Notes: generated by a model from the letters alone, not told the origin. A DNA stretch of 64,000 bases from JAQWBS01 sp047975765 (GCA_047975765.1 JBKEEF010000020.1:62001-126000), one strand, 5' to 3'; positions 47,966 through 56,937 are shown, numbered from the stretch's first letter. A program made the numbers and translations.

Positions 47966-48649
47966 ATGAGAGTTAAGTTTTTTTTGCGACTTATCATATT
48001 TAGTTTGATGTTTTCTCCTCTTGCTCAAGCAAATCAGGAAGAAATCACTCAAAAAGAGGCAAAAATTTGGGCGGAAAGTAAAGGGCAAGACCTTATTTCT
48101 ACACTTGCTGAACCAGATATGGAAAAAAAATATGAAAAACTTGATAATTTATTGGTTAATGATGTTGATTTAGAACATCTTGCCAAATTTGTAATGGGAA
48201 AATATTGGAGAACAATGACTCCTGAACAAAAAGAGCAATATTTCCCTTTGTTCAAAAGATATTCTTTAGCACTTTATAAAAGTTTTCCAATCCAGTTCAA
48301 AAGAGAAGATGTTGATTTCACAATTACAAAAGTTGTTACAGAATCTCTTTATGCTAATATTTATGCGAATGTCGAGCTTAAAAAAGGCATTACAGGAGAG
48401 GGGGCTCAGAAGCAAAATTTTTTGGTTGAATTTAGAGTTCATCGCAAAAATGGAAAAATTATGATTACAGATTTGAAAATTGCAGAGAGTAGCTTTCTCT
48501 TAGCCTATCGTAATCGTTTTACAGAAATGATTGCTCGAAACGACGGTGATATTGAATGGTTTTTGGAAGATCTAGAAGATATTACAAAGTCTATTGAAAT
48601 TAATAATGAAAAAATGTTAAATGAATCATTAAGCATTCAGCCAGAATAA
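47966..48649 (+). CDS. MlaC-like phospholipid-binding periplasmic protein
   Basis: 227 residues from ATG 47966 (AAAGG upstream); ATG 47936 lacks a site. Signal peptide MRVKFFLRLIIFSLMFSPLAQA. The family features VNDVDLEHLAKFVMGKYWRTMTPEQKEQY and FLVEFRVHRKNGKIMITDLKI match MlaC/Ttg2D. In the Mla system such a protein carries phospholipids between the inner and outer membrane. No mla ABC genes adjoin it in this window. Confidence 0.87.
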   Translation: MRVKFFLRLIIFSLMFSPLAQANQEEITQKEAKIWAESKGQDLISTLAEPDMEKKYEKLDNLLVNDVDLEHLAKFVMGKYWRTMTPEQKEQYFPLFKRYSLALYKSFPIQFKREDVDFTITKVVTESLYANIYANVELKKGITGEGAQKQNFLVEFRVHRKNGKIMITDLKIAESSFLLAYRNRFTEMIARNDGDIEWFLEDLEDITKSIEINNEKMLNESLSIQPE

Positions 48650-48655
48650 AAAAGA

Positions 48656-48687
48656 AAAAACTCTTGAAGGTTACTTCAAGAGTTTTT
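48656..48687. terminator. Bidirectional terminator
   Basis: AAAAACTCTTGAA GGTTAC TTCAAGAGTTTTT. It overlaps the last codons of the convergent membrane-protein gene. Confidence 0.88.
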
Positions 48688-49084
48688 GTTTTGCCATTTC
48701 GAAAAAATGGGAAAAGATGATTCCAAGTTTTTGCAAGCCAATATAGCTGATAAAAGCTATATCAACCATAATTGCAAGTGGAATTGGAAAAAGGACAATC
48801 CATACAAGTGTTGAACTGTAAAACCAGTTAATTTGTGTCAAAACAATCGTGATTGCCGTAATAAAGAAGACATAAATTCCGACGTTGATTTTTTTGCTGA
48901 GAGATGAATAACTAAGACTGTCTTTAAAGTTATATCCACTCTTAGGGCTTTGCGGGGTAAGCCATTCTTCAATGAATTCTTCAGGATGTCTGAACATCGT
49001 GAAAACTAGCCAAGCAAAATTTAGACCTAAGAAAATCAAAAAATATGTCAAAGTGACATAACGCAGAATTTGAAAAATTTCCAT
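48671..49084 (-). CDS. Hypothetical small membrane protein
   Basis: 137 residues with three to four membrane segments (about 8-30, 70-90, 92-112 and 115-128) and a polar loop FRHPEEFIEEWLTPQSPKSG. No recognised family. It is transcribed against mlaC and away from cysS. Confidence 0.55.
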   Translation of the reverse strand: MEIFQILRYVTLTYFLIFLGLNFAWLVFTMFRHPEEFIEEWLTPQSPKSGYNFKDSLSYSSLSKKINVGIYVFFITAITIVLTQINWFYSSTLVWIVLFPIPLAIMVDIAFISYIGLQKLGIIFSHFFEMAKQKLLK

Positions 49085-49253
49085 ATTTTTTAAAGTGTTA
49101 AAAATAAAAAATTAATAATTAAGTTGTCGCTCTTATTAGTAATGTTTATAGGCGAAAAGTCAATATGACTTTTGGTAAAAAAACGTTGAAAATATATTCA
49201 AAACAGATATTATTGAAAGGTTGAATTTTTATAATAAACAAACAAGGAAAATG

Positions 49254-50642
49254 ATGATGAAAAAAATATATATGCACAACACATTGGCTCGCCGTAAGGA
49301 AGAGTTTGTTCCAATTGATGAAAAAAATGTGCGTATATATGTGTGTGGACCTACGGTTTATGATAGAGCCCATATTGGAAATGCAAAAGCAGCTGTCATT
49401 TTTGATGTTTGGTTTCGTCTCTTAAAACAAGTTTATGGTAGTGAACATGTGACTTATGTTTCAAACATTACAGATGTTGATGATAAGATTTTAGCTAAGG
49501 CTGAAACAACAGGTCGTTCGATTAGAGAAATTACGGATGAAACATTGGAGTGGTATTTGGAAGATACGGGCAGTTTGAATGTTCAATCTCCAAACCATCG
49601 TCCTCGTGCGACAGAATATATCCAAGAAATGATTGTCCTTATTCAGGAAATTATGTCACAAGGTCATGCTTATGAATCAGATGGACATGTTTTGTTTGAT
49701 GTTGAATCTATGCCTAATTATGGTTTTCTTTCTGGTCGCCCTCTCAAAGAATTGATTGCTGGTGCTAGAATTGATGTTGCAGGATATAAGAAAAACCCAG
49801 CAGACTTTATTTTGTGGAAACCGGCTGACAAAGAAAAAGGCGAGCAAGGTTGGGAAAGTCCATTTGGATATGGACGTCCAGGTTGGCATTTGGAATGTTC
49901 TGCAATGAGTTCAAAACTCCTCGGAAATTCTTTTGATATTCACGGTGGAGGAAATGATTTGATTTTTCCACACCACGAAAATGAATGTGCACAATCTTGC
50001 TGCGCTCATCCACATGATTCCTATGCCAAATATTGGGTTCATGCTGGAATGTTGATGGTTGATGGCGTGAAAATGTCTAAATCTTTAGGCAATTTTTATA
50101 CTGTTATAGAGGTGTTTGAAAAAGCTCCAGCAGAAGCCTTGAGACTAGCTTTTATCACAACTCACTACCACCAACCATATAATTTTACATTTGAAAATTT
50201 GGATGCTGCTAAGGCGACTTTAGACAAGTTTTATAATGCTTTGCTACGTGTGAAAGATGTTGAACTTTTTGTTGCAGAACCTGATGAAAGATTGGTTGAT
50301 GCTATGTGTGACGATTTGAACACGCCATTAGCATTATCAGTCATTCATGAGTTGGTTAATAGCTTAAATAAAGCAGAAGATTTTGCAGAGCAAAAAGAAT
50401 TGAAATCTAAACTTTTAGCAAGTGCAGAACTTTTGGGAATTTTATATCAAGATCCAGAAGTTTGGTTCAAAGGTACGCATGGTGATGAGGAAGGTGAAAG
50501 AATTGAAGCACTCATCCAAAAGCGTATTAATGCTAAGAAAAACAAAGATTATGCTTTGGCTGACAAAATCAGAAATGATTTGAAGGAGGAGGGAGTTCTT
50601 CTTGAAGACACGGCTCAAGGAACAACTTGGAAAAAAGCATAA
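49254..50642 (+). CDS. cysS: Cysteine--tRNA ligase
   Basis: 462 residues. HIGH-type motif CGPTVYDRAHIGNAKA, which also holds the first zinc Cys, zinc ligands in WHLECSAMSS and FPHHENECAQS, and the KMSKS loop VKMSKSLGNFYTV. The C-terminal DALR helical domain ends RNDLKEEGVLLEDTAQGTTWKKA. Three successive ATGs (49251-49259) follow AAGGA; ATG 49254 is chosen for spacing. It has its own terminator. Confidence 0.97.
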   Translation: MMKKIYMHNTLARRKEEFVPIDEKNVRIYVCGPTVYDRAHIGNAKAAVIFDVWFRLLKQVYGSEHVTYVSNITDVDDKILAKAETTGRSIREITDETLEWYLEDTGSLNVQSPNHRPRATEYIQEMIVLIQEIMSQGHAYESDGHVLFDVESMPNYGFLSGRPLKELIAGARIDVAGYKKNPADFILWKPADKEKGEQGWESPFGYGRPGWHLECSAMSSKLLGNSFDIHGGGNDLIFPHHENECAQSCCAHPHDSYAKYWVHAGMLMVDGVKMSKSLGNFYTVIEVFEKAPAEALRLAFITTHYHQPYNFTFENLDAAKATLDKFYNALLRVKDVELFVAEPDERLVDAMCDDLNTPLALSVIHELVNSLNKAEDFAEQKELKSKLLASAELLGILYQDPEVWFKGTHGDEEGERIEALIQKRINAKKNKDYALADKIRNDLKEEGVLLEDTAQGTTWKKA

Positions 50643-50654
50643 TTTATATTTTAG

Positions 50655-50685
50655 AAAAGCCAGTCAAATAGATTGGCTTTTTTTA
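50655..50685 (+). terminator. cysS terminator
   Basis: AAAAGCCAGTC AAATA GATTGGCTTTTTTT. Confidence 0.85.
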
Positions 50686-50700
50686 TGATATTGATTTAAG

Positions 50701-50729
50701 TTGACAAAATTTCCAAAAAAAGGTACTCT
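50701..50729 (+). promoter_or_regulatory. Sigma70-type promoter
   Basis: TTGACA, 17-bp spacer, TACTCT, 53 bp before the next gene. Confidence 0.55.
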
Positions 50730-50782
50730 GTTGCCACATTAAATTACAAATTCTTTATTATTATTCATCAAAACAAAACAGT

Positions 50783-51274
50783 ATGAAAAAGAAAAACATC
50801 AAGATTTTTCGCATGCCGATTGCAGATAAATATGAAACATATTTCATCTCATATGAAGGGCTAATGTGTTCAGGAATTACGATTTTTGAAGAAACAGAAC
50901 AACATGTAGAAGGTTTGATTTTTCTTGAAGCAAAAAAAATTGATTGTTCTTATGCAGATGTTGTTGAAAAGATGAAAGCGCTTTCCATCAACTGTGTGAA
51001 AGAAGGAAGACTAACTTTTGACGATCTTGGATATGATGCATATAAATCTGTCTTTCAAAGCTATCGCGAAATGGGAAAGGTGATAACTGTGTCTGGCTTT
51101 AGAGTTTTAAAACACTCAAATTCTCTCAGAACTTTCTCGATTGTTGAGACATATATGCCGAAAAAAGATTTTTATCATGTTGTGAAAAACAACGAGGTTT
51201 TATCTTCTTCAAATTGTCTGAGAAACGAAAAATTTGGTCAGTTCTTTGATGATTATCTAAAAGCAATCGACTAA
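50783..51274 (+). CDS. Hypothetical protein
   Basis: 163 residues, soluble, no signal peptide. It starts MKKKNIKIFRMPIADKYETYF and mixes beta-strand and helix predictions by eye (GLIFLEAKKIDCSYADVVEKM; GKVITVSGFRVLKHSN). No family is recognised. It has its own promoter and terminator. It is the first of several small unknown genes (50.7-54.5 kb) in an accessory stretch between cysS and tRNA-Ile2. Confidence 0.55.
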   Translation: MKKKNIKIFRMPIADKYETYFISYEGLMCSGITIFEETEQHVEGLIFLEAKKIDCSYADVVEKMKALSINCVKEGRLTFDDLGYDAYKSVFQSYREMGKVITVSGFRVLKHSNSLRTFSIVETYMPKKDFYHVVKNNEVLSSSNCLRNEKFGQFFDDYLKAID

Positions 51275-51282
51275 AGTTTTAG

Positions 51283-51320
51283 AAATAACAGCATCTCTTA
51301 TGAGGAGCTGTTATTTTTTT
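51283..51320 (+). terminator. Intrinsic terminator
   Basis: AAATAACAGC ... GCTGTTATTT with inner TCTC/GAGG pairing and a T-run. Confidence 0.85.
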
Positions 51321-51338
51321 TGTTAAAAAGATTCTAAC

Positions 51339-51366
51339 TTGACTTTTTTGTCAAAAGTAATATGAT
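51339..51366 (+). promoter_or_regulatory. Sigma70-type promoter
   Basis: TTGACT, 16-bp spacer, TATGAT, 25 bp before the next start codon. Confidence 0.6.
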
Positions 51367-51391
51367 TTGTCCAATTGTAAATTATTAAAAC

Positions 51392-52072
51392 ATGACTATT
51401 ATGAAAGAAACAATATTCATTTTGAATGAGGAACAACGAGGAAATATTGTTGTTTATCTTATTTTGAGACTGTATTTTGATTCTCAAAAAATTTGTATTG
51501 GTGCTTATTGTTCAGAAGTTGAAAAGAAAATAGACGAAGAATTTAAGTTTGTTTATTATGACGAAAAAGCTAAATCGATGTCTAAGGAAGAAATTTATAA
51601 AAAAATTTCTCAGATTTCAGAACTTAAGAGAGTCCCTTTCAATAAGTTTGATTTCCATTCGTTTCAATCGTCAAATGTTCGTCGCACTATTCTCATTGGA
51701 GATACATATATGCTATCTCTAGATGTTAATAGTTATAATATTTGCATTGGCGGAAATTTCTCTTCTTTCAGAACAATGTGCTATCTGAATGGTATAAAAG
51801 AGTTTGTTATTGAAAAAACAAAAACTTTGCGAACGGAAGAGCTTTTGGATGTGATTACTCCAAGTGTACTTAAAGATTTTTCCTTGAAAGCTGAAACACC
51901 AGATCGCTTGACTTATCAGGGTAAAAAGGTCAATGTTTATCCCCAAATTATTGGCGATCAAGTTGTTCTTTTTGCAGATATATTTTCCGTGGAAAAGAAT
52001 GAGTTTATCAATCGAATTTCTGGAGAAGAATATGCTGAGATGATAAAATTTCACAATTATTTTGACATTTAA
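51392..52072 (+). CDS. Hypothetical protein
   Basis: 226 residues, soluble, no signal peptide. No motif is recognised; the sequence is rich in Lys, Glu, Ile and aromatic residues (CIGAYCSEVEKKIDEEF; RTILIGDTYMLSLDVNSYN). The short leader after the promoter and the absence of a Shine-Dalgarno before ATG 51392 or ATG 51401 suggest weak or near-leaderless translation. It is terminated by a strong hairpin. Confidence 0.55.
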   Translation: MTIMKETIFILNEEQRGNIVVYLILRLYFDSQKICIGAYCSEVEKKIDEEFKFVYYDEKAKSMSKEEIYKKISQISELKRVPFNKFDFHSFQSSNVRRTILIGDTYMLSLDVNSYNICIGGNFSSFRTMCYLNGIKEFVIEKTKTLRTEELLDVITPSVLKDFSLKAETPDRLTYQGKKVNVYPQIIGDQVVLFADIFSVEKNEFINRISGEEYAEMIKFHNYFDI

Positions 52073-52079
52073 TTTTATG

Positions 52080-52117
52080 AAATAACCTTTATGCAATTTG
52101 CATAAAGGTTATTTTTT
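52080..52117 (+). terminator. Intrinsic terminator
   Basis: 15-bp stem AAATAACCTTTATGC / GCATAAAGGTTATTT, loop AATTT, then T-run. Confidence 0.92.
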
Positions 52118-52119
52118 TA

Positions 52120-52151
52120 TTGACAACTCCTTATAAGTTTGAGACTATAAT
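52120..52151 (+). promoter_or_regulatory. Promoter candidate with long spacer
   Basis: Exact consensus hexamers TTGACA and TATAAT but with a 20-bp spacer, longer than normal. It lies directly behind a terminator and just before a structured RNA leader. Confidence 0.45.
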
Positions 52152-52168
52152 CTCCGTTATTAACTTCA

Positions 52169-52259
52169 TTTAAGGGTGAAAAAGTTGTTAGGAAATTTGT
52201 TCCTAAATTCTCAAAAACTTTGGTGGCACTGCTAGTGCCATATATTCCTGTACCCTAAA
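52169..52259 (+). ncRNA. Candidate multi-branched structured RNA leader
   Basis: Nested complementary segments suggest a branched fold: closing helix TTTAAGGGT/ACCCTAAA (52169-52177 with 52252-52259), helix AAAGTT/AACTTT (52181-52186 with 52216-52221) enclosing TTAGGAA/TTCCTAA, and a separate hairpin TGGCACT gct AGTGCCA (52224-52240). No known riboswitch class is recognised. It lies between a promoter and the frameshifted gene at 52318, so it could be a regulatory leader. Its flanks AGGGTGAA and TGTACCCTA recur at the small RNA near 58.6 kb. Confidence 0.4.
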
Positions 52260-52317
52260 TTTACATATCTAAAATATTCTAATATACTGATTTTAATTAT
52301 AAAAATGGAGATTAATA

Positions 52318-53938
52318 ATGTCATTTAATTATGAAATTGAACAACATGGTCGTGTGAAAATGGCTGGCGGTAGCTTTTCAACATACTACGATTTAGCCGC
52401 AGCAATCAATGGAATTGAAAAACCTTCTGCTGAGAACATTATCTCAACACACAAAAACTTCCGTGATATCAGAAACAACCCGCCTTTTGACCTTCTGTTG
52501 GCGTTCTATCCCTGGCAACGCTCAGGAAATTAATTATCGCCTTCGTGGAGCAGGTGCATATCGTCATTTACGTATGGATCAAGGCCCTGGAGGAAACTTC
52601 ACTCGTTTTGATTTAGGAAATGATGATCGCCTCAAATATAACCTTCAAAAAGATAAGGGGTTTGCCCTTCCTGAACAAATTCTTTCAGAACAATTTGATC
52701 GTTTGCAAGATAGTGAGCTTAATTCGTTTGTGGAAGAAATTCAAAAAGCCTTTGAGAAAAATGACTATAATAAAACAGCAATTTTGACCAACAAGTTTAG
52801 AACTTTGGCAGAAGCAAAAGGCGTTGCCTTTCATAATGGTGAAAATGTTGGTAGCAAGAGTGGTTTCTTTTTTATTCGCCCAACTGGTGCAGACAAAAAT
52901 GTCGAATTTCCAATCACAAAAATTCCTGAACTCAGAGCGAAAATTGATGAAGCTTTGAACAAAAGTCTATCGCTTGCAGAATATGCCAGAGGACATATTA
53001 GAGATGGAAAATCTTATGAAGAAGCAATTATCCGTGCAGAAAAAGATTTTCATCAAAAAGGAAATGTAGACTACAAAGAAAAGGGTTTGCTCTATTTTCA
53101 ACCCGATTGTTTTGTGGACAACAAAGGCAATGTTGAAATTGAAAAAATCAATATGCCAGATGTGGGCATGTTTATGACAATGCTCAATCGTCCAAGCAAT
53201 CAACATATTCAAAAAGTGATTGAATCTAATTTTGAACTCAAAGATAAAATCAAAAAATCTGCAGAAACATATTTGAACAAAGATGATGTTGTTTTGATGA
53301 CGAGAGAAGAAGTTGTAGATTATAAATCTGACAGTTTGGAAATTTTAGAAATTAAAGCTTTGAAGAAAATGCTAGAGAGTATTGGCAAAAATGTTTCAAT
53401 CAAAACTTTGAGAGATTATGAAACAATAAATAAGAACCAAGAAGTTTTGTTGCTCAATGTTGATATTGCGAATGTAAATTATGGTAAGTTTACTGAGCAT
53501 ATGATTAGGAATGAAATTGATTGCTATTCAGATCCGCTTGTGTATCGTTTTAAGGACAAGGCAACAACACTCAAAACTTTAGAAGTTCCTTCGCAACATA
53601 TGGAGAATTTTTTGAATATTATCAAACCAAAAGATATCAATGCAAAAAATGCAGAAAATACTTTTTCAAGATTGCAAAATATGATGGGAAAAATGGATAT
53701 GAGAGAAGATATTTTATATGCCAATGTGACAGGATATAAAACACCTGTGCCAGTCTTCAAATATTCACTTCACAGCTTTGCACAAGTTTATAATGCGTAT
53801 GAAAAATCTCAGGCAGAAGATAAGAAAATCTCTTTTTCTTCGGTTCCATTGAATGAAGCAAATGCTGTGTTCTATAAAGATGAAAAACCAAGAATGTCTG
53901 CGTTTAGATTTATGTGCACAAAAGGAGAGGGAAGATAA
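52318..53938 (+). pseudogene. Frameshifted hypothetical gene
   Basis: Translation starts at ATG 52318 behind GGAG and reads about 55 good codons (MSFNYEIEQHGRVKMAGG...), then meets a stop at 52531. From about 52485 the next frame continues for over 470 codons as one long protein (SIPGNAQEINYRLRGAGAYR...TKGEGR). A one-base indel around 52485-52520 would join them into about 540 residues. The long part contains repeated helical, Lys/Glu-rich sequence and no recognised domain. No convincing slippery heptamer was found, so mutation or sequencing error is preferred over programmed shifting. It overlaps the next ATG (TAATG). Confidence 0.6.
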
Positions 53939-54321
53939 TGCTCTATAAAGTCATTGAAAATGAAGAAGTACTTATCAGGGTGATTGATGCTGTTTCTAGA
54001 GCAGAGAAAACGTTGATTGTGGTTCATAGTGAACTAGATAAAAGCTCAGTCCAACCGAATCAAGGCTATGAAAATGTTTTGAAGAATTTACTTAGAAAAG
54101 AGGTTGCAATAACAAGATATTTTCATGGTTCGAAAGAACAGTTTGAAGCACATAAAAAAGCTCATGTGGGCGTGGAATATGTTTTGCAGAGAGACGATAA
54201 GTTTTATCAAAGAGCTATTATTATAGATAATGAAAAAGCATTTTTCAAAATTGGAAATCAGTTTTGCTATACGGAATATATGCCGTTAGTGGAAGTGCTT
54301 CAAAACTTTTTGAAAGAATAA
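53938..54321 (+). CDS. Hypothetical protein, PLD-like pattern without HKD motif
   Basis: 127 residues from ATG 53938, which overlaps the stop of the preceding gene (TAATG). The pattern AEKTLIVVHSELD ... ENVLKNLLRKEVAITRYF ... QRAIIIDNEKAFFKIGN resembles half of a phospholipase-D-like or TrmB-type sensor domain, but the catalytic HxK(x4)D motif is absent. Translational coupling implies a role with the large neighbour. The function is unknown. Confidence 0.55.
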   Translation: MLYKVIENEEVLIRVIDAVSRAEKTLIVVHSELDKSSVQPNQGYENVLKNLLRKEVAITRYFHGSKEQFEAHKKAHVGVEYVLQRDDKFYQRAIIIDNEKAFFKIGNQFCYTEYMPLVEVLQNFLKE

Positions 54322-54328
54322 AAATAAA

Positions 54329-54367
54329 GGCGGAAAGTTTCTTTTTTTAATTAAGAAAGTATCCGCC
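54329..54367. terminator. Imperfect inverted repeat between convergent genes
   Basis: GGCGGAAAGTTTCTT / AAGAAAGTATCCGCC: 15-bp arms with two mismatches around a T-rich loop. Confidence 0.6.
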
Positions 54368-54383
54368 AGTGTTTTTGAAATTT

Positions 54384-54530
54384 TTACTCAAAGAGAGGAT
54401 CGTCGCTTTTGAAGAATTCACAGTTTCTAATCGATTTTTCAAATGGATTAAGAATGAAAAATTTGAAAGCGAGAGCAAGAATCAGAACAACTAAAAAAAT
54501 GATACCTAAAACAATCAAAAAAGTGTTCAT
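54384..54530 (-). CDS. 48-aa small membrane protein
   Basis: A complete short ORF encodes MNTFLIVLGIIFLVVLILAL followed by AFKFFILNPFEKSIRNCEFF and an acidic tail (KSDDPLFE). One membrane helix covers about residues 3-26, with a polar cytoplasmic or periplasmic tail. No clear Shine-Dalgarno is seen. Composition and the neat helix-tail layout support a real small protein. It converges on the preceding gene across an inverted repeat. Confidence 0.5.
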   Translation of the reverse strand: MNTFLIVLGIIFLVVLILALAFKFFILNPFEKSIRNCEFFKSDDPLFE

Positions 54531-54648
54531 AAAGTTTTTATTTTTGGGTTAATAAATATAAATAATTTGAAATCAAATGTATGATATTAAATTAAAAATA
54601 ATTTTGCAATCTCAAATCTTTGTTAGTCGCTGATTTTTAAAAAAGTTC

Positions 54649-54677
54649 TTGACTATTAGGCGTAATTATCCTAATTT
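54649..54677 (+). promoter_or_regulatory. Promoter of tRNA-Ile2
   Basis: TTGACT, 17-bp spacer, TAATTT, 19 bp before the tRNA. Confidence 0.55.
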
Positions 54678-54696
54678 CTGAACACTAATCACTGTT

Positions 54697-54773
54697 GGGC
54701 CTGTAGCTCAGTTGGTTAGAGCAGGCCGCTCATAACGGTCTGGTCGGGGGTTCAAGTCCCTCCGGGCCCACCA
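54697..54773 (+). tRNA. tRNA-Ile2 (anticodon CAT, lysidine type) or tRNA-Met
   Basis: 77 nt with encoded CCA. Acceptor GGGCCTG/CGGGCCC, anticodon arm GGCCG CTCATAA CGGTC, T-arm GGGGGTTCAAGTCCCTC. The GGGCC acceptor with CTCATAA loop is the pattern of the CAU-anticodon isoleucine tRNA modified by TilS rather than of initiator or elongator tRNA-Met. Confidence 0.9.
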
Positions 54774-54775
54774 CT

Positions 54776-54806
54776 AAATGCCAGTTCTATATGAACTGGC
54801 ATTTTT
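54776..54806 (+). terminator. tRNA-Ile2 terminator
   Basis: AAATGCCAGTTC TATAT GAACTGGCATTT followed by T residues. Confidence 0.9.
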
Positions 54807-54952
54807 AGGTTGTAATTTCCATTTCGCACTTTTTTTGGAGTGATCGTGATTTTAGTATAGCTTATTTAGAAGATTCTCTTAATAAATATAATGGTGATAG
54901 AGACATTGGTTGAGTATCTTTGAATAAATTTTTTTATTGATGATGTTTTTTG

Positions 54953-55213
54953 TTAACGGAGATTATAATTTTTAAAAGTTAGATTTGTATTGTAATTAAT
55001 CTTTGATTGTTCTTGTAAAAGGTTTATTTGAGTGTTTTCTACTCTTTTTAGTGTATTTTCTAAATCTAAACTGTCTCTAAGTAAAAAAGTTTCTATAAGA
55101 GAAAATTTTCTACCAAATTTGGCTTCAAAAGGGTCAAAGCTTTCGGATTTACCAGGAGTTATTTGTAACAAACGACATGATTTATCATCTAGTTTGTTAC
55201 TAACATTATTCAT
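54953..55213 (-). CDS. Hypothetical protein, last gene of candidate four-gene system
   Basis: 86 residues from ATG 55213, which overlaps the previous stop as ATGA with GAGGTGG just upstream; the ATG at 55264 would overlap the previous gene by 54 bp. The sequence (MNNVSNKLDDKSCRLLQITP ...) is polar, with a helical stretch FSLIETFLLRDSLDLENTLK and an Asn-rich end. No family is recognised. Its coupling to the three genes before it suggests a subunit or accessory factor. Confidence 0.5.
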   Translation of the reverse strand: MNNVSNKLDDKSCRLLQITPGKSESFDPFEAKFGRKFSLIETFLLRDSLDLENTLKRVENTQINLLQEQSKINYNTNLTFKNYNLR

Positions 55214-56085
55214 TCCACCTCTATCATTTCCAAGGTGAAAATTTTTTTTTGTGGAAATACGCATCCTCTTAATATATCTGTATAATAACCAATAGCAATA
55301 ATTTGCTCCGTTTTACTTTCCATGCTTGAATATATCATTTTATATAAATCTTTATTAGTTAAAAAAAATTTTTCTTTTAAAGGTTTGCCAGTGTATATAT
55401 CAATTTCTTTTTGTTCAATTTTGTTTTTTCTAAAACCTATTCTATGAATGCTTGATATAGATGCACTTTTCACAAAAGACCAATCTAGATCCCCAGTTCT
55501 TGATGAAAATCTGGAAATATAGTTAATAAAATTAGGATTATTTAAATGCTTCATTGTTAATGATAAAAACTCTTTATTAACATCAGAGTTTGCATAAGAA
55601 GGAATAGGTTTAAATTTTTTTTCTAAAATGTCTGAGACCATTTTATGGCTTAAATTTGCAATAACAGAACCAATGTTTTCTTGTTCTTCTGCTGTACGAT
55701 AAGTTTCAGAGACCAATGAAGATAATTTCAAAGCATATTCTCTTATCTTTGGATTATTTGTTTGATGTTGAAGTTTGTACAATGTTTTCTTTAACCATAA
55801 TAAAAAAGGATAAACATGTTTTTGGAGGGATAACTTTTCTGCTTTTTCCCACCATGGTATAATAGATAATTTGGGAGTAAAGTTTGACTGATACTGACAG
55901 AAAGGAGAAAGATCTATTTTGCCTGTAATGCCTTTATTAATTCCAGTTAATTCATAATAAAATGGGGATATTTTATCATTTGGCCTCATTTTTGATAATA
56001 TATCTTCAGTAATTTGTCCGACCAATATTCTTGAATTGTCAAAATATTCAGGATGTCTAAATGTTGAAAAAATTATGTTTTCCAT
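55210..56085 (-). CDS. Hypothetical protein, third gene of candidate four-gene system
   Basis: 291 residues, soluble, mainly helical by composition. It begins MENIIFSTFRHPEYFDNSRI and contains FYYELTGINKGITGKIDLSP, a Lys/Leu-rich helical centre (PFLLWLKKTLYKLQHQTNN) and RIGFRKNKIEQKEIDIYTGK. No known catalytic motif was found. It starts 4 bp after the GNAT-like gene and overlaps the last gene by ATGA, so it is made in step with both. The function is unknown. Confidence 0.55.
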   Translation of the reverse strand: MENIIFSTFRHPEYFDNSRILVGQITEDILSKMRPNDKISPFYYELTGINKGITGKIDLSPFCQYQSNFTPKLSIIPWWEKAEKLSLQKHVYPFLLWLKKTLYKLQHQTNNPKIREYALKLSSLVSETYRTAEEQENIGSVIANLSHKMVSDILEKKFKPIPSYANSDVNKEFLSLTMKHLNNPNFINYISRFSSRTGDLDWSFVKSASISSIHRIGFRKNKIEQKEIDIYTGKPLKEKFFLTNKDLYKMIYSSMESKTEQIIAIGYYTDILRGCVFPQKKIFTLEMIEVE

Positions 56086-56089
56086 GGTA

Positions 56090-56937
56090 TTACTTTTGTC
56101 TCAATTTTATTTTATAGGAATTAATTAAATGTGATGGATTCCATGATGCTTTTCTTCTTTCTCCTCCAGATCCAATTGGGCTATCTCCATCATTCATCCA
56201 ATTAAGTTGTTTATTATACAATAAATTTGCCATAGCTAAGTAACTTGCTTCTGTGGCACCTTTAACTCCAAACACTTCATTGTTAAATTGATATCCAGAC
56301 AAAGCTTTTGCTACTGCAATAGTTCCTGTTTTTCCAGAAATTCCGGCGACTACAGTAGATATTGGTTTTTCATCAATATATCCTATCAATCCGACAACAT
56401 TGTCTGATGAGGATAAGCAAGCATTAATATAAAAAATATCTTTATTTTCAGTTATTCCTTCTGGGAATTTGTGAGTACGTATTCTGCTCCATGATTTAAT
56501 TACTGATATAGCATCATTTTTATTTTTTATATTTATATTTTCAAAATGCATAACGTTATTTTCTAATAATTCTCTGCTTGCTCTACGAATTTTATAAATA
56601 TTTTTTTTTAAAATTTCATCTAAATTATAAATGAATTCATTGCTTGTTTGTATTTCTGTAAAGCAATCAAATTTCTTTTGAAGTTCTATACAAAATTTTT
56701 GAATTTGAGAATTTTTTAATGAGCAAATAGAGACCCCACTGGGAAAATTTATATCTTTTAAAGAAATATTATCTGGAATATATAAGCGTTCTTCATTAAA
56801 ATCTGTTCTATAGCATTTTAAACAACCATCATTATTAAAATAAGCATCATGATTTTTTAATAAATAATCTATGTAGATATCCATTCTTTCCCAGAGCTCT
56901 GGATTTTCAATTTCTCCGTTATAAAAATTTTTAATAA

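Noticed and set aside
52485..52520. Programmed +1 frameshift
   Set aside because: TAT-CCC-TGG was noticed but there is no clear stimulatory structure or known slippery motif; an indel is simpler.
54697..54773. Calling the CAT tRNA an elongator tRNA-Met
   Set aside because: The GGGCC acceptor and CTCATAA loop fit the lysidine-type tRNA-Ile2 better; not fully certain without a model.
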